Notes: generated by a model not told the origin, from the letters alone. 64,000 nucleotides of DNA from Azospirillaceae bacterium (GCA_028283825.1 JAPWJW010000003.1:1736501-1800500), one strand, 5' to 3'. Counted from the stretch's first letter, positions 1-9,453 are shown. Translations and numbers: made by a program.

Positions 1-281
1 GCACGCAGCGTGCTGGACGACATGCGGTTGAAGCCGGCCGACAAGGCGAACACGAAGGCCAGCGGGGCGAAGATCACCACCCAGCGCAGGGGCGTGCCGA
101 AGATGGCCGCCACCAGGGCCTGGGACTGGGCCCCGAAGAAAGCGACAAGGCCGGTGACGATCAGGCCGACAGTCATATAGTTGAAAACGCGCAGCATGTG
201 CTGACGCAGGCCCTCATCGAACAGGGCCCGGTCGTAAGCGCCCGTGCTCGACGCATAACGATTATAGGGTCCGATAGCCAT
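1..281 (-). CDS. Bax inhibitor-1/YccA family membrane protein (partial, N-terminal part only)
   Basis: The reading frame begins at the ATG at 279-281 and runs off the left edge, so about 93 N-terminal residues are visible. They read as a short soluble tail (MAIGPYNRYASS), an amphipathic stretch ending in FDEGLRQHMLRVFNYMTVGL, and two hydrophobic segments joined through GTPLRWVVIFAPL. This tail plus the LRxHMLRVYNYM-like stretch is typical of the BI-1/YccA (UPF0005) family of multi-spanning inner-membrane proteins, thought to act in ion leak or membrane protease control. The remaining membrane helices lie outside the window. The family call is from recall of its N-terminal pattern and is fairly secure. 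Confidence 0.85.
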   Translation of the reverse strand, partial: MAIGPYNRYASSTGAYDRALFDEGLRQHMLRVFNYMTVGLIVTGLVAFFGAQSQALVAAIFGTPLRWVVIFAPLAFVFALSAGFNRMSSSTLR

Positions 282-493
282 GACGTTCCTCGATGCTCCA
301 GGAATGCTTCACGCGCCCCCCATGGGCCGCAGCTTCCATATTGTCCCACCCGTCCCACGATTCAACGGTAAAGCGCAGCGGCGGGACCGGGGTTACACAC
401 TTGTAATGTGGGGATGAACGGTGACGGAACTGAGGCGTGGAACCGTGCCGTCGGCTGGCCGGACGCAAAAGCGCATCAAACGGGCAGACGATT

Positions 494-567
494 TGGAGCG
501 GGTGAAGGGAATCGAACCCTCGTCGTAAGCTTGGGAAGCTTCTGCTCTACCATTGAGCTACACCCGC
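494..567 (-). tRNA. tRNA-Gly, anticodon CCC, with encoded CCA
   Basis: Read on the minus strand, a 7-bp acceptor stem GCGGGTG/CACCCGC closes a cloverleaf with D arm GCTC...GAGC, anticodon loop TTCCCAA (anticodon CCC) and T arm GAGGG/CCCTT with loop TTCGATT. The discriminator T is followed directly by an encoded CCA at 496-494. The outermost anticodon-stem pair is a mismatch; the other four pairs are Watson-Crick. It lies in the gap between the BI-1 gene and the GNAT gene, with no other tRNA next to it. Confidence 0.93.
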
Positions 568-695
568 GCCGGGAAGGAGCTTATAGGGCTTTCCGGGGGC
601 GCGTTCAAGCGGCTGTGGGCTTGGGGCCCGGGATAAATCACCAAAATGGCCGCCCTCAGGCGGGGTCGTTCAGGTTGGCCGGGGGCGGAGCCGGT

Positions 696-1307
696 TCAGC
701 GAACCGCCCTCCGGCGTGGGCGGGCGACCTTGGCGGCGGGGACTTCGGCGGGCGTGCCGGCAGTCGCCATGGCGGCGACCGGGGCCAGACGGGCCGGGAC
801 GCGGCCCAGCATGCCCTGGGCCTTGGCCAGCGATCCGGGCACGAATTCCAGGCCCAGGAAGCGGTCCAGCTCCACCGGGCCCGGCAGCTTCAGGCCCAGC
901 ACCGGTTCACGGCTGAAGCCGAAACGGCTGTAGTACGGGGCGTCGCCCACCAGCAGGACACTGGCGTAGCCCAGCGCCTCGGCCCGCGCCAGGCTGGCGC
1001 GGATCAGCTGGCCACCCAGGCCGGCGGACCGGTAGTCATCGGCCACGGCGATGGGGCCCAGCATCAGGGTAACGGTGCCGTCGGCAGCCATTACCGGCCA
1101 ATAGCGGATGGAGGCCACCAGCCGCGGCTGGGCAACGGAATAGCCCGGCGCTTCTTCATCCAGGGCCACCATGCAAAGGTCGGCCACGGGGGCGATGCCC
1201 CGGCGCAGGCGGTATACGGTCTTGGCTTTGCGCTTCGGTCCGAAGGCGGTGTCGAGCAGGTGTTCGATGGCGCCAGCGTGCGCCGGCAGCTCAGTCGTCA
1301 GGATCAT
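696..1307 (-). CDS. GNAT family N-acetyltransferase (YhbS-like)
   Basis: This 203-residue protein has the GNAT acetyl-CoA fold signature: a central beta strand LMLGPIAVADDYRS followed by the pyrophosphate loop AGLGGQLIRASL (Q/RxxGxG/A variant) and then SVLLVGDAPYYSRFGFS, the YhbS-type motif where Tyr-Tyr-x-x-x-Gly-Phe lines the substrate site. The last 45 residues, rich in Ala, Pro and Arg, extend past the usual end of the fold (about 160 residues) and look disordered. The substrate cannot be told from sequence. It starts at ATG 1305-1307; its leader contains two strong hairpins. No operon partner is evident. Confidence 0.88.
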   Translation of the reverse strand: MILTTELPAHAGAIEHLLDTAFGPKRKAKTVYRLRRGIAPVADLCMVALDEEAPGYSVAQPRLVASIRYWPVMAADGTVTLMLGPIAVADDYRSAGLGGQLIRASLARAEALGYASVLLVGDAPYYSRFGFSREPVLGLKLPGPVELDRFLGLEFVPGSLAKAQGMLGRVPARLAPVAAMATAGTPAEVPAAKVARPRRRAVR

Positions 1308-1834
1308 ACGATTGGGGTGTCCCGGTTCTCTAAAACATGGGCGCCTGGGGCGCCTAGAGACCGGAACCGAGGGGCGTCGCCGAGAAAGGGGCGACGCTTC
1401 AGCATCCGGCCGTGATACGACCCTGTCGCCCGCAAGGCAGGCGACCGGAGGATCGTCGTCGAAGGAGGAGGCTGGCGTACATATAACGCGCCGTCGGTAG
1501 TTGCACCTGAGGGCCTATATGAGGCCAAGCCCCCCCTGGCGCAAGCGCGTTTTTGCCCTCGACCCATCGTTCCGCTGGGATCGGCATCCCGCCCCCCGCA
1601 ACGCTGGGCGGCCATTCGTCTGTGATATGCTGACCAAATCATTTCACAAGCCCCCTTCGCGGCGGCGACCTCAGCGGCCATCCGGCCCTAAACATTTGGA
1701 GATCGCCGGCGAACGGGCCTAAGAAGGACGGAGCAGGAGATTGGGCCGCATGGGCCGATCCGGCGCGGGTGCCCCCGAGCGCCCCCCGCCGTGGCCCCGG
1801 CCGGAAAGACATGCCCTCCGGAAAGACATGCCCC
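1308..1834. other. gene-free stretch with two hairpins in the GNAT leader
   Basis: No convincing gene lies in these 527 bases. Two hairpins are visible: TCTCTA 1327-1332 with TAGAGA 1355-1360, enclosing GGCGCC 1340-1345 with GGCGCC 1349-1354; and GCGTCGCC 1374-1381 with GGCGACGC 1390-1397. On the minus strand they fall in the first 90 bases upstream of the GNAT start, so they could be a structured leader. They lack the loops of the interspersed element found elsewhere in the window. The rest, up to apaG, shows nothing I can name. Confidence 0.4.
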
Positions 1835-2227
1835 ATGTACAGTGAAACCACCCACGCCATCCGCGTCAGCGTGCGCCCGCAGTTCCTGGATGACCAGTCC
1901 TCCCCGGCCGAGAACCATTATGTCTGGGCCTATACCGTGCGAATCGAGAACACCGGGGGCGAGGTGGTGCAGCTACGCGCCCGCCACTGGCACATCACCG
2001 ACGCCCTGGGCCGGGTGCAGGAGGTGCGGGGCGCCGGCGTGGTGGGGGAACAGCCGGTGCTGAGCCCCGGCCAGTCCTTCGAATACACCAGCGGCACCCC
2101 GCTGAGCACGTCGTCCGGCATCATGGTCGGCAGCTATCAGATGGAACGCAGCGACGGCAGCCGCTTCGACGTGCGCATCCCCGCCTTTTCCCTGGACAGC
2201 CCGCACGGTCGCGGCCCGTTGAACTGA
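1835..2227 (+). CDS. apaG: ApaG family protein (Co2+/Mg2+ efflux-associated)
   Basis: The 130-residue product starts [15 protein letters not shown] and carries the ApaG fibronectin-III-like fold with the highly conserved [19 protein letters not shown] stretch, the [10 protein letters not shown] strand and the loop [20 protein letters not shown]. Its length matches the family (about 125-130 residues). ApaG is linked genetically to divalent cation resistance and diadenosine-tetraphosphate metabolism; its biochemical role remains unclear. In-frame starts exist upstream at 1769 and 1811, but ATG 1835 gives the usual family N-terminus and has GGAAAG at 1820-1825 in front. The gene lies 105 bases upstream of folE on the same strand. 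Confidence 0.93.
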   Translation: MYSETTHAIRVSVRPQFLDDQSSPAENHYVWAYTVRIENTGGEVVQLRARHWHITDALGRVQEVRGAGVVGEQPVLSPGQSFEYTSGTPLSTSSGIMVGSYQMERSDGSRFDVRIPAFSLDSPHGRGPLN

Positions 2228-2332
2228 GCCTTCGGCGACGCCACCTGGGGAAAGCCACCCGGGGGAAACTGCCCCCCACACGATTGAACGCCTGATCTGG
2301 ACCGCCAGAGCCGAAACGAAGGAAGAAACCCC

Positions 2333-3013
2333 GTGCCCCAAGCCAAGAAGAAGAACGCCGAGAAGGCCGAGAAGATCGTGGCCGGCCCGGTCCACCAGCG
2401 GCGTACCGTCGTCGCCCCGGCCGGGCGCCCTACCCGCGAGGAGGCCGAGGCGGCTGTGCGCACCCTGCTGCGCTGGGCCGGCGACGACCCCACCCGTGAA
2501 GGCCTGCTGGGCACGCCGGACCGCGTGGTGCGCAGCTATGAGGAGTTCTTCGCCGGCTATGCGTCGGATCCGATGGAACTGCTGGCCCGCACGTTTGAGG
2601 AAACCGACGGCTACGACGAGATGGTCGTGCTGCGCGACATCCGGTTCGAGAGTTATTGCGAGCACCACATGGTGCCCATCATCGGCGTCGCCCACGTGGC
2701 CTACCTGCCGCGGTCCCGCGTGGTCGGCATTTCCAAGCTGGCCCGGGTGGTGGAGGTCTACGCCAAGCGCCTGCAGATCCAGGAGAAGATGACGGCGCAG
2801 ATCGCCAACACCATCGAAGAGGTGCTGCAGCCCCTGGGCGTGGCCGTGGTGATCGAGGCGGCGCACCAGTGCATGACCACCCGCGGCGTGCACAAGCCCG
2901 GCGTGTCCATGGTCACCAGCCGCATGCTGGGCGCCTTCCGCACCGACCCCAGCACCCGGCGCGAATTCCTGGCCATGATCGGCAGCCCCAGCAACAGCGG
3001 CGCGATGTTTTAA
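2333..3013 (+). CDS. folE: GTP cyclohydrolase I FolE
   Basis: FolE converts GTP to 7,8-dihydroneopterin triphosphate, the first step of folate (and queuosine precursor) synthesis, as a cytoplasmic homodecamer. The 226-residue product has the zinc ligands in SYCEHHMVP (Cys and His) and in [13 protein letters not shown] (second Cys), plus the substrate-binding run [11 protein letters not shown]. About 35 extra Lys/Ala-rich residues precede the conserved domain. The start is GTG 2333, preceded by a GAAGGAAG ribosome site; no ATG upstream fits. A strong intrinsic terminator follows 18 bases after the stop codon. Confidence 0.96.
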   Translation: MPQAKKKNAEKAEKIVAGPVHQRRTVVAPAGRPTREEAEAAVRTLLRWAGDDPTREGLLGTPDRVVRSYEEFFAGYASDPMELLARTFEETDGYDEMVVLRDIRFESYCEHHMVPIIGVAHVAYLPRSRVVGISKLARVVEVYAKRLQIQEKMTAQIANTIEEVLQPLGVAVVIEAAHQCMTTRGVHKPGVSMVTSRMLGAFRTDPSTRREFLAMIGSPSNSGAMF

Positions 3014-3031
3014 GAGCGCCGCCGCACCAGC

Positions 3032-3072
3032 AAAAAGGCCGGCGGCGACTCGACATCGCCACCGGCCTTTTT
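3032..3072 (+). terminator. intrinsic terminator after folE
   Basis: AAAAAGGCCGGCGGCGA pairs with TCGCCACCGGCCTTTTT around a short loop, giving a GC-rich hairpin with an A-run on one side and a T-run on the other. It can act for folE on the plus strand. Confidence 0.85.
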
Positions 3073-3103
3073 GTTTCCCATTGCCGCCAGCCGCCCTTTT
3101 CCC

Positions 3104-3200
3104 TAGGACGCGACCGCGTCCGCCGGAGCGTTTTGGGGAGCGAAGCGGACTGAAACGCGAGGATAGCCAAAGGGCCGGACGGCCCTGCCGGCGCCTGAGG
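3104..3200 (+). repeat. interspersed multi-hairpin element, copy 1 (core)
   Basis: The core starts at TAGG and has three stem-loops: stem 1 GGACGC-GACC-GCGTCC, stem 3 CGTTTT/GAAACG enclosing a small GC-GAA-GC hairpin, and stem 2 GGGCC-GGAC-GGCCC, ending GCGCCTGAGG. The end of the element lies 3 bases from the stop codon of the minus-strand secreted-protein gene. Strand given is that of the GACY/GGAY loops. Confidence 0.85.
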
Positions 3201-3203
3201 AAC

Positions 3204-3788
3204 TCACAAAATCAAAGCCGCGAACAGGTTGTCGCGGATGCCCTTGGCCAGTTGCGCGTCCATGTCGTGGGACATGTCGCGCACCAGTTGGGCCCAGGTC
3301 TTTTCCCGCTGGTTCAGGGTCACATCCTCCGCCACCGACTGGCTGGACGTCACCACCACCGAGGTGCTGCCGGCGTAGCTTTTGGCCGGCATGTCGACCT
3401 GGATTTCCACCTCCAGCCGGCCATCGTAACGCTGCGACTGGTCGGTGGTGAACCAACCCTTCACGCCGCTGGTGCGGGGCAGGTTCACCTCCACGATGCT
3501 GGCGTTGCGGATGATCACCCGCGCCTTGCCGCTGGAACCAGCCGCCTTCAGGCGGTCCTGCACCCACAGGCGCACCACTTCCGCCGGGGTCAACTGCAGC
3601 TGGTATTCGATGTTGGGCGGCTTCATGGGCGAGACGTAGTCGTTCACCACCTCGATCTCGGCCACGTTCAGGGTGATCGGGGTCTCATCGGCGAAGCCGA
3701 AACCACCCGATTGCGCCATAGCGGAACGGGATGCCATCGGCCCCATCGCCAACAAACCAAGCACGAGGGCTAAGAACAGACGGCGCAT
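3204..3788 (-). CDS. conserved secreted protein of unknown function
   Basis: The 194-residue product has a clear Sec signal peptide (MRRLFLALVLGLLAMGPMASRSAMA, cleavage expected after AMA, near residue 25) and no later membrane segment. The mature part has mixed alpha/beta character: TPITLNVAEIEVVNDYV, a helix AEVVRLWVQDRLKAAG, then strands ARVIIRNASIVEVNLP and RYDGRLEVEIQVDMP, and a C-terminal amphipathic helix. This alternation of a WxxDRL helix with strands resembles small periplasmic lipoprotein-like folds, but I see no lipobox cysteine. It is probably a periplasmic protein. I do not recognise a named family. It is transcribed convergently with folE, with repeat copy 1 between them. Confidence 0.7.
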   Translation of the reverse strand: MRRLFLALVLGLLAMGPMASRSAMAQSGGFGFADETPITLNVAEIEVVNDYVSPMKPPNIEYQLQLTPAEVVRLWVQDRLKAAGSSGKARVIIRNASIVEVNLPRTSGVKGWFTTDQSQRYDGRLEVEIQVDMPAKSYAGSTSVVVTSSQSVAEDVTLNQREKTWAQLVRDMSHDMDAQLAKGIRDNLFAALIL

Positions 3789-3884
3789 GGGATCACCTCA
3801 GGACAAAGCAAGAAGCCGGAATTGAACATGGCAATGCTTGTGTCACGCCCCCGGCGACTGTTCAAGCGCGACACCGGGATAACC

Positions 3885-4048
3885 TCCTACCAATGGCGGT
3901 GGACGGGGCCCCTCCAGCGAATCGGCCCCCTTCCGGAGGGCCTAGCCTCAAGGAATCCGGGCGGCACCGAAGATGCCATCGGGCTGCGCGCGGTCCACAG
4001 TCGAGTCAAGGGCGAATCACGGTGCCGCATGGGGCCTTAGTGGTAGGA
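3885..4048. other. possible structured RNA or DNA region with complementary ends
   Basis: TCCTACCA at 3885-3892 is perfectly complementary to TGGTAGGA at 4041-4048. Inside, GTGGAC near 3901 can pair with GTCCAC near 3994, and GGCCC/GGGCC forms a hairpin near 3925-3942. No reading frame here looks coding. A 6S-like or other non-coding RNA was considered, but internal pairing is patchy and no conserved motif was recognised. Confidence 0.25.
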
Positions 4049-4260
4049 TACATACCCGGTGAAAGCGTAGCCTTCTTCATTAATATCATTTGTTTTCAAT
4101 TGTTTAGATAATTTGCCCAGAAAGTAGGCAAACACGCCGAAGGCCCGGGACTCCTGGTGCCGGGCACATCGATTCACAGAGTTATCCACAGATTCTGGGG
4201 ACAGCCGGCGCGGGCCTCGCGCCCTGGCCGAAAGGCAGGTCCTTCCCCGCCATGAGACTC
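3919..4260. other. GANTC cluster with DnaA box and AT-rich tract (origin-like or cell-cycle control region)
   Basis: Eight GANTC sites occur at 3919, 3953, 4003, 4014, 4149, 4171, 4191 and 4256. A perfect DnaA box TTATCCACA lies at 4182-4190, flanked at once by two GATTC sites, with a weaker ATTCACA 10 bases to its left. An AT-rich tract spans about 4074-4118 in otherwise GC-rich DNA. GANTC is the CcrM methylation site of alphaproteobacteria, and such clusters mark Caulobacter-type origins and cell-cycle promoters. Whether this is an origin or the far-upstream control region of hsp20 cannot be decided from sequence alone. Confidence 0.4.
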
Positions 4261-4385
4261 ATTTGGAGCGCCGTGACGTGCATCGCAAGACATAGGAGCG
4301 GCCGCGCCGATATTCGTCCGGCACAGTCGCGCAGGGGGGATTGCCCGGAGGACGCCTGAGGCCCAGCCCGCGCGCCGGCGCTTGT

Positions 4386-4415
4386 CTTGAACCGTGGGAG
4401 GGGGTACCCATGTAT
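4386..4415 (+). promoter_or_regulatory. RpoH (sigma-32) type heat-shock promoter of hsp20
   Basis: CTTGAA at 4386-4391 and CCCATGTAT at 4407-4415, separated by 15 bases, match the sigma-32 consensus (CTTGAA, 13-17 bases, CCCATnT). It would start a leader of about 145 bases before the hsp20 ATG. Confidence 0.75.
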
Positions 4416-4536
4416 GACGTGAGGCGGTGCCGTTCCGGGCCGCCGAGCAGTGGCCTCAACGGCACCACATACGGCATCACGGGCGCATCCGCGCCCGGGA
4501 ACGCGGTACGGGACGCCAGGGGCCGCCCCCGCACAC

Positions 4537-4567
4537 TCGCTCCATGGAGGAGGTTGCCGTTATCATG
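4537..4567 (+). promoter_or_regulatory. ROSE-like RNA thermometer hairpin over the hsp20 ribosome site
   Basis: TCGCT at 4537-4541 followed by CC faces the Shine-Dalgarno GGAGGAGG at 4546-4553 across an AT loop (CTCC-AT-GGAG). This matches the ROSE signature, a U(U/C)GCU anti-Shine-Dalgarno motif in the last hairpin before an alphaproteobacterial hsp20 start codon. The leader length expected from the RpoH promoter also fits ROSE elements. Confidence 0.6.
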
Positions 4568-5038
4568 AATACCCGAGTCTCGTTCCTGAACAGCCCGTTC
4601 CTGCTGGGCTTCGACCAGTTCGAGCGTACCCTGGACCGGATTTCCAAATCCGCCGCCGAGGGCTATCCCCCCTACAACATCGAACAGATCGGTGAGGACG
4701 GCCTGCGCATCTCGCTGGCCGTGGCGGGGTTCACCTTCGACGACCTGCAGGTCCAGACCGAAGACAACCAGCTGATCATCCGCGGCCGCCAGCACGACGA
4801 CAAGTCGCGCATCTACCTGCACCGTGGCATCGCCGCGCGGCAATTCCAGCGCAGCTTCGTCCTGGCCGACGGGATCGAGGTGCTGGGCGCCAGCCTGGAT
4901 AACGGCCTGCTGCACATCGACCTGCGCCGGCCCATCCCCGAGCCCAAGGTCCGCACCATCAAGATCAACGGCGCCGGCGAGGGCGCGGCACAGCCGCAGA
5001 CCATCGACGTGTCGCCGGACAAGCATTCCGCCCCCTGA
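4565..5038 (+). CDS. small heat-shock protein, Hsp20/IbpA family
   Basis: The 157-residue chaperone holds an alpha-crystallin domain of about 95 residues: PPYNIEQIGEDGLRISLAVAG, the QLIIRGRQ strand and the LHRGIAARQFQRSFVLADGI stretch typical of rhizobial class A Hsp20 proteins, ending with LLHIDLRRPIPEPKVRTI. The short N-terminal arm (RVSFLNSPFLLGFDQFERTLDRI) matches IbpA-like proteins that bind unfolding proteins in the cytoplasm as oligomers. ATG 4565 was chosen over longer in-frame starts because of the strong GGAGGAGG site and because the preceding DNA holds the RpoH promoter and thermometer hairpin. The next gene encodes DUF1150, the usual partner of hsp20 in this class. Confidence 0.95.
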   Translation: MNTRVSFLNSPFLLGFDQFERTLDRISKSAAEGYPPYNIEQIGEDGLRISLAVAGFTFDDLQVQTEDNQLIIRGRQHDDKSRIYLHRGIAARQFQRSFVLADGIEVLGASLDNGLLHIDLRRPIPEPKVRTIKINGAGEGAAQPQTIDVSPDKHSAP

Positions 5039-5153
5039 CCATCCCGCCCCACAAAAACCCCAACCGGTCCCAGATCAGGCCATTTTCCGCCTTCACCCTG
5101 ACAGGGCTTCCAAAGAGCCTGTCTTCCTCACGTTGCGAAAAGCGAGTGACATC

Positions 5154-5399
5154 ATGACCGACAGCTTCGACACCGACATCCCCGCCCTGAGCACCGAGGC
5201 GCTGCGCCACCTGTCCACCCAGGATTTCGCCACCTTCGGCGTCAACGTCCTGGCCTATGTGAAGCCGGTGGTGACGCAAGGTGTGCTGGGGTACGCCATC
5301 CACGCCGCCGACGGCACCCCGCTGGCTGTCGCCGCCTCGTCCGAAGTGGCGCTGGCCTCCGTCCGCCAGCACGACATGGACCCGCAGCGGGTGCACTGA
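5154..5399 (+). CDS. DUF1150 family small protein
   Basis: This 81-residue acidic protein reads LSTEALRHLSTQDFATFGVNVLAYVKPV, then LGYAIHAADGTPLAVAASSEVALASVRQHDMDPQRVH. The pattern (LS..DFA.FG...AYV+P followed by haADGTPl and a final helix) is that of DUF1150, a short alphaproteobacterial family nearly always encoded behind hsp20. Its function is unknown; the linkage suggests a role in the heat-shock response and co-transcription from the hsp20 promoter (115-base gap). No signal peptide or membrane helix is present. Its stop codon is followed 8 bases later by repeat copy 2. Confidence 0.88.
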   Translation: MTDSFDTDIPALSTEALRHLSTQDFATFGVNVLAYVKPVVTQGVLGYAIHAADGTPLAVAASSEVALASVRQHDMDPQRVH

Positions 5400-5407
5400 T
5401 ACCCGTT

Positions 5408-5506
5408 CCTCAGGCGCCGGCGCCCCCATCCGGGGGCTTGGCTGTCCTCCTTTTCTGGTCCGCTGACGCTCCCCGGAAAGGTCCGGCGGCCGCGGTCGCG
5501 GCCTAG
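5408..5506 (-). repeat. interspersed multi-hairpin element, copy 2 (core)
   Basis: On the plus strand it reads CCTCAGGCGCCGG, stem 2 GCCCCC-ATCC-GGGGGC, stem 3 CCTTT/AAAGG with inner GC-TGAC-GC, then stem 1 GGCCGC-GGTC-GCGGCC and CTA. The GACY/GGAY loops are therefore on the minus strand. It begins 8 bases after the DUF1150 stop. Confidence 0.85.
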
Positions 5507-5511
5507 GGACA

Positions 5512-5552
5512 AAAAATGGAAGCGCTCGTGGCAAAAGCCACGGGCGCTTTTT
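5512..5552. terminator. bidirectional intrinsic terminator
   Basis: AGCGCTCGTGGC pairs with GCCACGGGCGCT around an AAAA loop. An A-run precedes it and a T-run follows, so it can stop transcription from either direction between hsp20-DUF1150 and groEL. Confidence 0.8.
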
Positions 5553-5579
5553 CATAGGCTGAGACACGGCGCGCAGCAA

Positions 5580-5611
5580 AAGGGCCGGTCCCATCGCTGG
5601 AACCGGCCCTT
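5580..5611 (-). terminator. groEL intrinsic terminator
   Basis: AAGGGCCGGT and ACCGGCCCTT pair across a 12-base loop. On the minus strand, just after groEL, the hairpin is followed by TTTT. Confidence 0.75.
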
Positions 5612-5646
5612 CGCTTAACCGCTAGGGTCGCTCAGATGAGCGGACC

Positions 5647-7672
<2,026 letters not shown>

Positions 7673-7734
7673 GGAATCTCTCCCTGAAAAGGCAAAAGGC
7701 CTACAATAAGGCGATAAGGGGGGCGAGCCCGCTG

Positions 7735-7761
7735 TTAGCACTCGACCCCAGTGAGTGCTAG
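7735..7761 (-). promoter_or_regulatory. CIRCE operator (HrcA binding site)
   Basis: TTAGCACTC, nine bases, GAGTGCTAG: only the final base departs from the CIRCE consensus TTAGCACTC-N9-GAGTGCTAA. It lies just downstream of the likely groES promoter, so bound HrcA would block transcription of groESL. Confidence 0.95.
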
Positions 7762-7766
7762 CGGAG

Positions 7767-7793
7767 ATAATACGAGTCCGGATTTGAATCAAG
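7767..7793 (-). promoter_or_regulatory. probable groESL promoter (RpoH-like or vegetative)
   Basis: On the minus strand, CTTGAT (7793-7788) and TATTAT (7772-7767) are separated by 15 bases. The CTTGA half fits sigma-32 and TATTAT is a good vegetative -10. The CIRCE operator overlaps the expected start site. Confidence 0.55.
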
Positions 7794-7985
7794 GGCGCTC
7801 ACGTCCAGGTCGCGGCCGGTCGCGGAAACTTCACGGGGGCGATCGCCCCATCCCACGCCTTGTTTCAAGGGCATACGCCGTAAATCTAGGCGGCCCTGTG
7901 ACGGCGGGGACGCGACAGAGTGTCCGTCCATGCTATCGTGCCGCGTGCACCCTTCCCGAGACAGGCACCGAAGCCCCCGCCCCTG

Positions 7986-9275
7986 ATGCTTTACCTGCAA
8001 GTCGCCATCCTGGTCCTGCTTATCCTGCTGAACGGCTTTTTCGCCATGTCCGAACTGGCGGTGCTTTCCGCCCGGCGCGGCCGTTTGACCACCCTGGCGG
8101 AGAAGGGCCACCGTGGCGCCCGCACGGCCCTGGCCCTGCAGGAGAACCCGTCGCACTTCCTGTCCACGGTGCAGATCGGCATCACCATGATCGCCATCGT
8201 GGAGGGGGCGTTCGGCAGCGCCACCCTGTCCGGACCGCTGGCCGAATGGCTGGCCCAGGTGCCGGCCCTGGCGGAGCATGCCGAAAGCATCGCCGTCGCC
8301 CTGGTGGTGCTGTGCATCACCCTGCTGTCGCTGATCATCGGCGAACTGGTGCCCAAGCGCCTGGCCCTGCACGCCAGTGAGCGCATCGCCCTGGTGACCG
8401 CCCCCTTCCTGCAGGCGCTATCACGCGTCGCCGCCCCGGTCGCCTGGCTGCTGGGCGCCGCCACGGAGGTGGTGCTGAAGCTGCTGGGGGCCGCCGGCAA
8501 GCGCGAGAACGGCGTGACGGAAGAAGAGGTCAAGAGCCTGATCGCGGAGGGTACGGCCGCCGGCGTGTTCGAGCCGGAGGAAAAGCGCATGATCGAGGGC
8601 GTGCTGGGGCTGTCGGACCGCCCCGCCCGCGCCATCATGACCCCCAGGCTGGAGGTGATGTGGCTGGACCTGAACGACGACGTCGCCCAGTTGACGGCCG
8701 AAATCCAGGAAAGCCACCACAGCCGCTTTCCCGTCTGCCGCGGCAGCCTGGATGAGGTGGTGGGCGTGCTGCACGCCAAGGCGGTGCTGGACGCCGTTCT
8801 GGCGGGCGAAACGCCGGACCTGGCCACGCTGGCCAACCCCGCCCTGATCGTCCACGACGGCACGCAGGTCATGCGCCTGCTGGAACTGTTCCGGTCATCC
8901 GGCCAGCAGATGGCCCTGGTGGTGGACGAATACGGCAGTGCCGAGGGCATCGTCACCCTGACCGACATCCTGGAATCCATCGCCGGCGACCTGCCCGAGG
9001 CCCACGACGTCGATGAGGACGAATTCGTGCGGCGCGAGGACGGGTCCATGCTGATCGACGGCCGCATGGACATCGACGAGGCCAGCAACGTCCTGGACCT
9101 GCCGGGTCTGCGCGACGGCGGCGACTACCTGACCCTGGCGGGTTTCCTGCTGTTCAAGCTGGGCCACCTGCCCCGCGTGGGCGAAGGCATCACCCACGCC
9201 GGCTATCGCTTCGAGGTGGTGGACATGGACGGCCGCCGCATCGACAAGATCCTGGTGACGCCGCCGGCGGAATAA
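7986..9275 (+). CDS. HlyC/CorC (CNNM) family membrane protein with CBS domains
   Basis: The 429-residue product has an N-terminal DUF21/CNNM membrane domain (MLYLQVAILVLLILLNGFFAM, AMSELAVLSARRGRL, and two more hydrophobic segments up to about residue 150). A CBS pair follows (roughly residues 205-330, including RAIMTPRLEVMWLDL and LVVDEYGSAEGIVTLTDILE), then a CorC_HlyC domain of about 80 residues (MDIDEASNVLDLP ... VVDMDGRRIDKILV). Members are implicated in Mg2+/Co2+ efflux; the older hemolysin name is a misnomer. I start at ATG 7986, where the family N-terminus begins; a GTG at 7920 would add 22 Pro-rich residues. Repeat copy 3 starts 5 bases after the stop. Confidence 0.92.
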   Translation: MLYLQVAILVLLILLNGFFAMSELAVLSARRGRLTTLAEKGHRGARTALALQENPSHFLSTVQIGITMIAIVEGAFGSATLSGPLAEWLAQVPALAEHAESIAVALVVLCITLLSLIIGELVPKRLALHASERIALVTAPFLQALSRVAAPVAWLLGAATEVVLKLLGAAGKRENGVTEEEVKSLIAEGTAAGVFEPEEKRMIEGVLGLSDRPARAIMTPRLEVMWLDLNDDVAQLTAEIQESHHSRFPVCRGSLDEVVGVLHAKAVLDAVLAGETPDLATLANPALIVHDGTQVMRLLELFRSSGQQMALVVDEYGSAEGIVTLTDILESIAGDLPEAHDVDEDEFVRREDGSMLIDGRMDIDEASNVLDLPGLRDGGDYLTLAGFLLFKLGHLPRVGEGITHAGYRFEVVDMDGRRIDKILVTPPAE

Positions 9276-9280
9276 GTGTT

Positions 9281-9383
9281 CCCTCAGGCGGCGGGCGCGG
9301 GCGTCCGCCCGCTTGCCTCATCCTCGTTTTGCGGTCCGCTGACGCTCCCCACAAAACTCCGGCGCCCGCAGTCGCGGGCTAGG
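9281..9383 (-). repeat. interspersed multi-hairpin element, copy 3 (core)
   Basis: Plus-strand order is CCCTCAGGCGGCG, stem 2 GCGGGC-GTCC-GCCCGC, stem 3 GTTTTG/CAAAAC with inner GC-TGAC-GC, stem 1 GCCCGC-AGTC-GCGGGC, CTAGGG. It forms an inverted pair with copy 4 in the 314-base convergent gap between the CorC-type gene and upp. Confidence 0.85.
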
Positions 9384-9453
9384 GCCGGCGGGGCGCCGCC
9401 GTCCCCTGGTGCTTCAAACGGTTAGCGGACTCAAGGATGCCGACGTCAGTCGG

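Noticed and set aside
408..1415. Open frame of 335 codons spanning the tRNA and GNAT gene
   Set aside because: It reads through a tRNA gene and is antisense to the GNAT acetyltransferase.
3104..3200. Interspersed elements as ordinary intrinsic terminators
   Set aside because: The stems are not followed by T-runs, true terminators lie beside several copies, and conserved loops with three to five linked stems exceed what a terminator needs.
3885..4048. 6S RNA, tmRNA or RNase P RNA
   Set aside because: Closing bases pair, but the conserved internal motifs of these RNAs were not seen; kept only as a low-confidence structured region.
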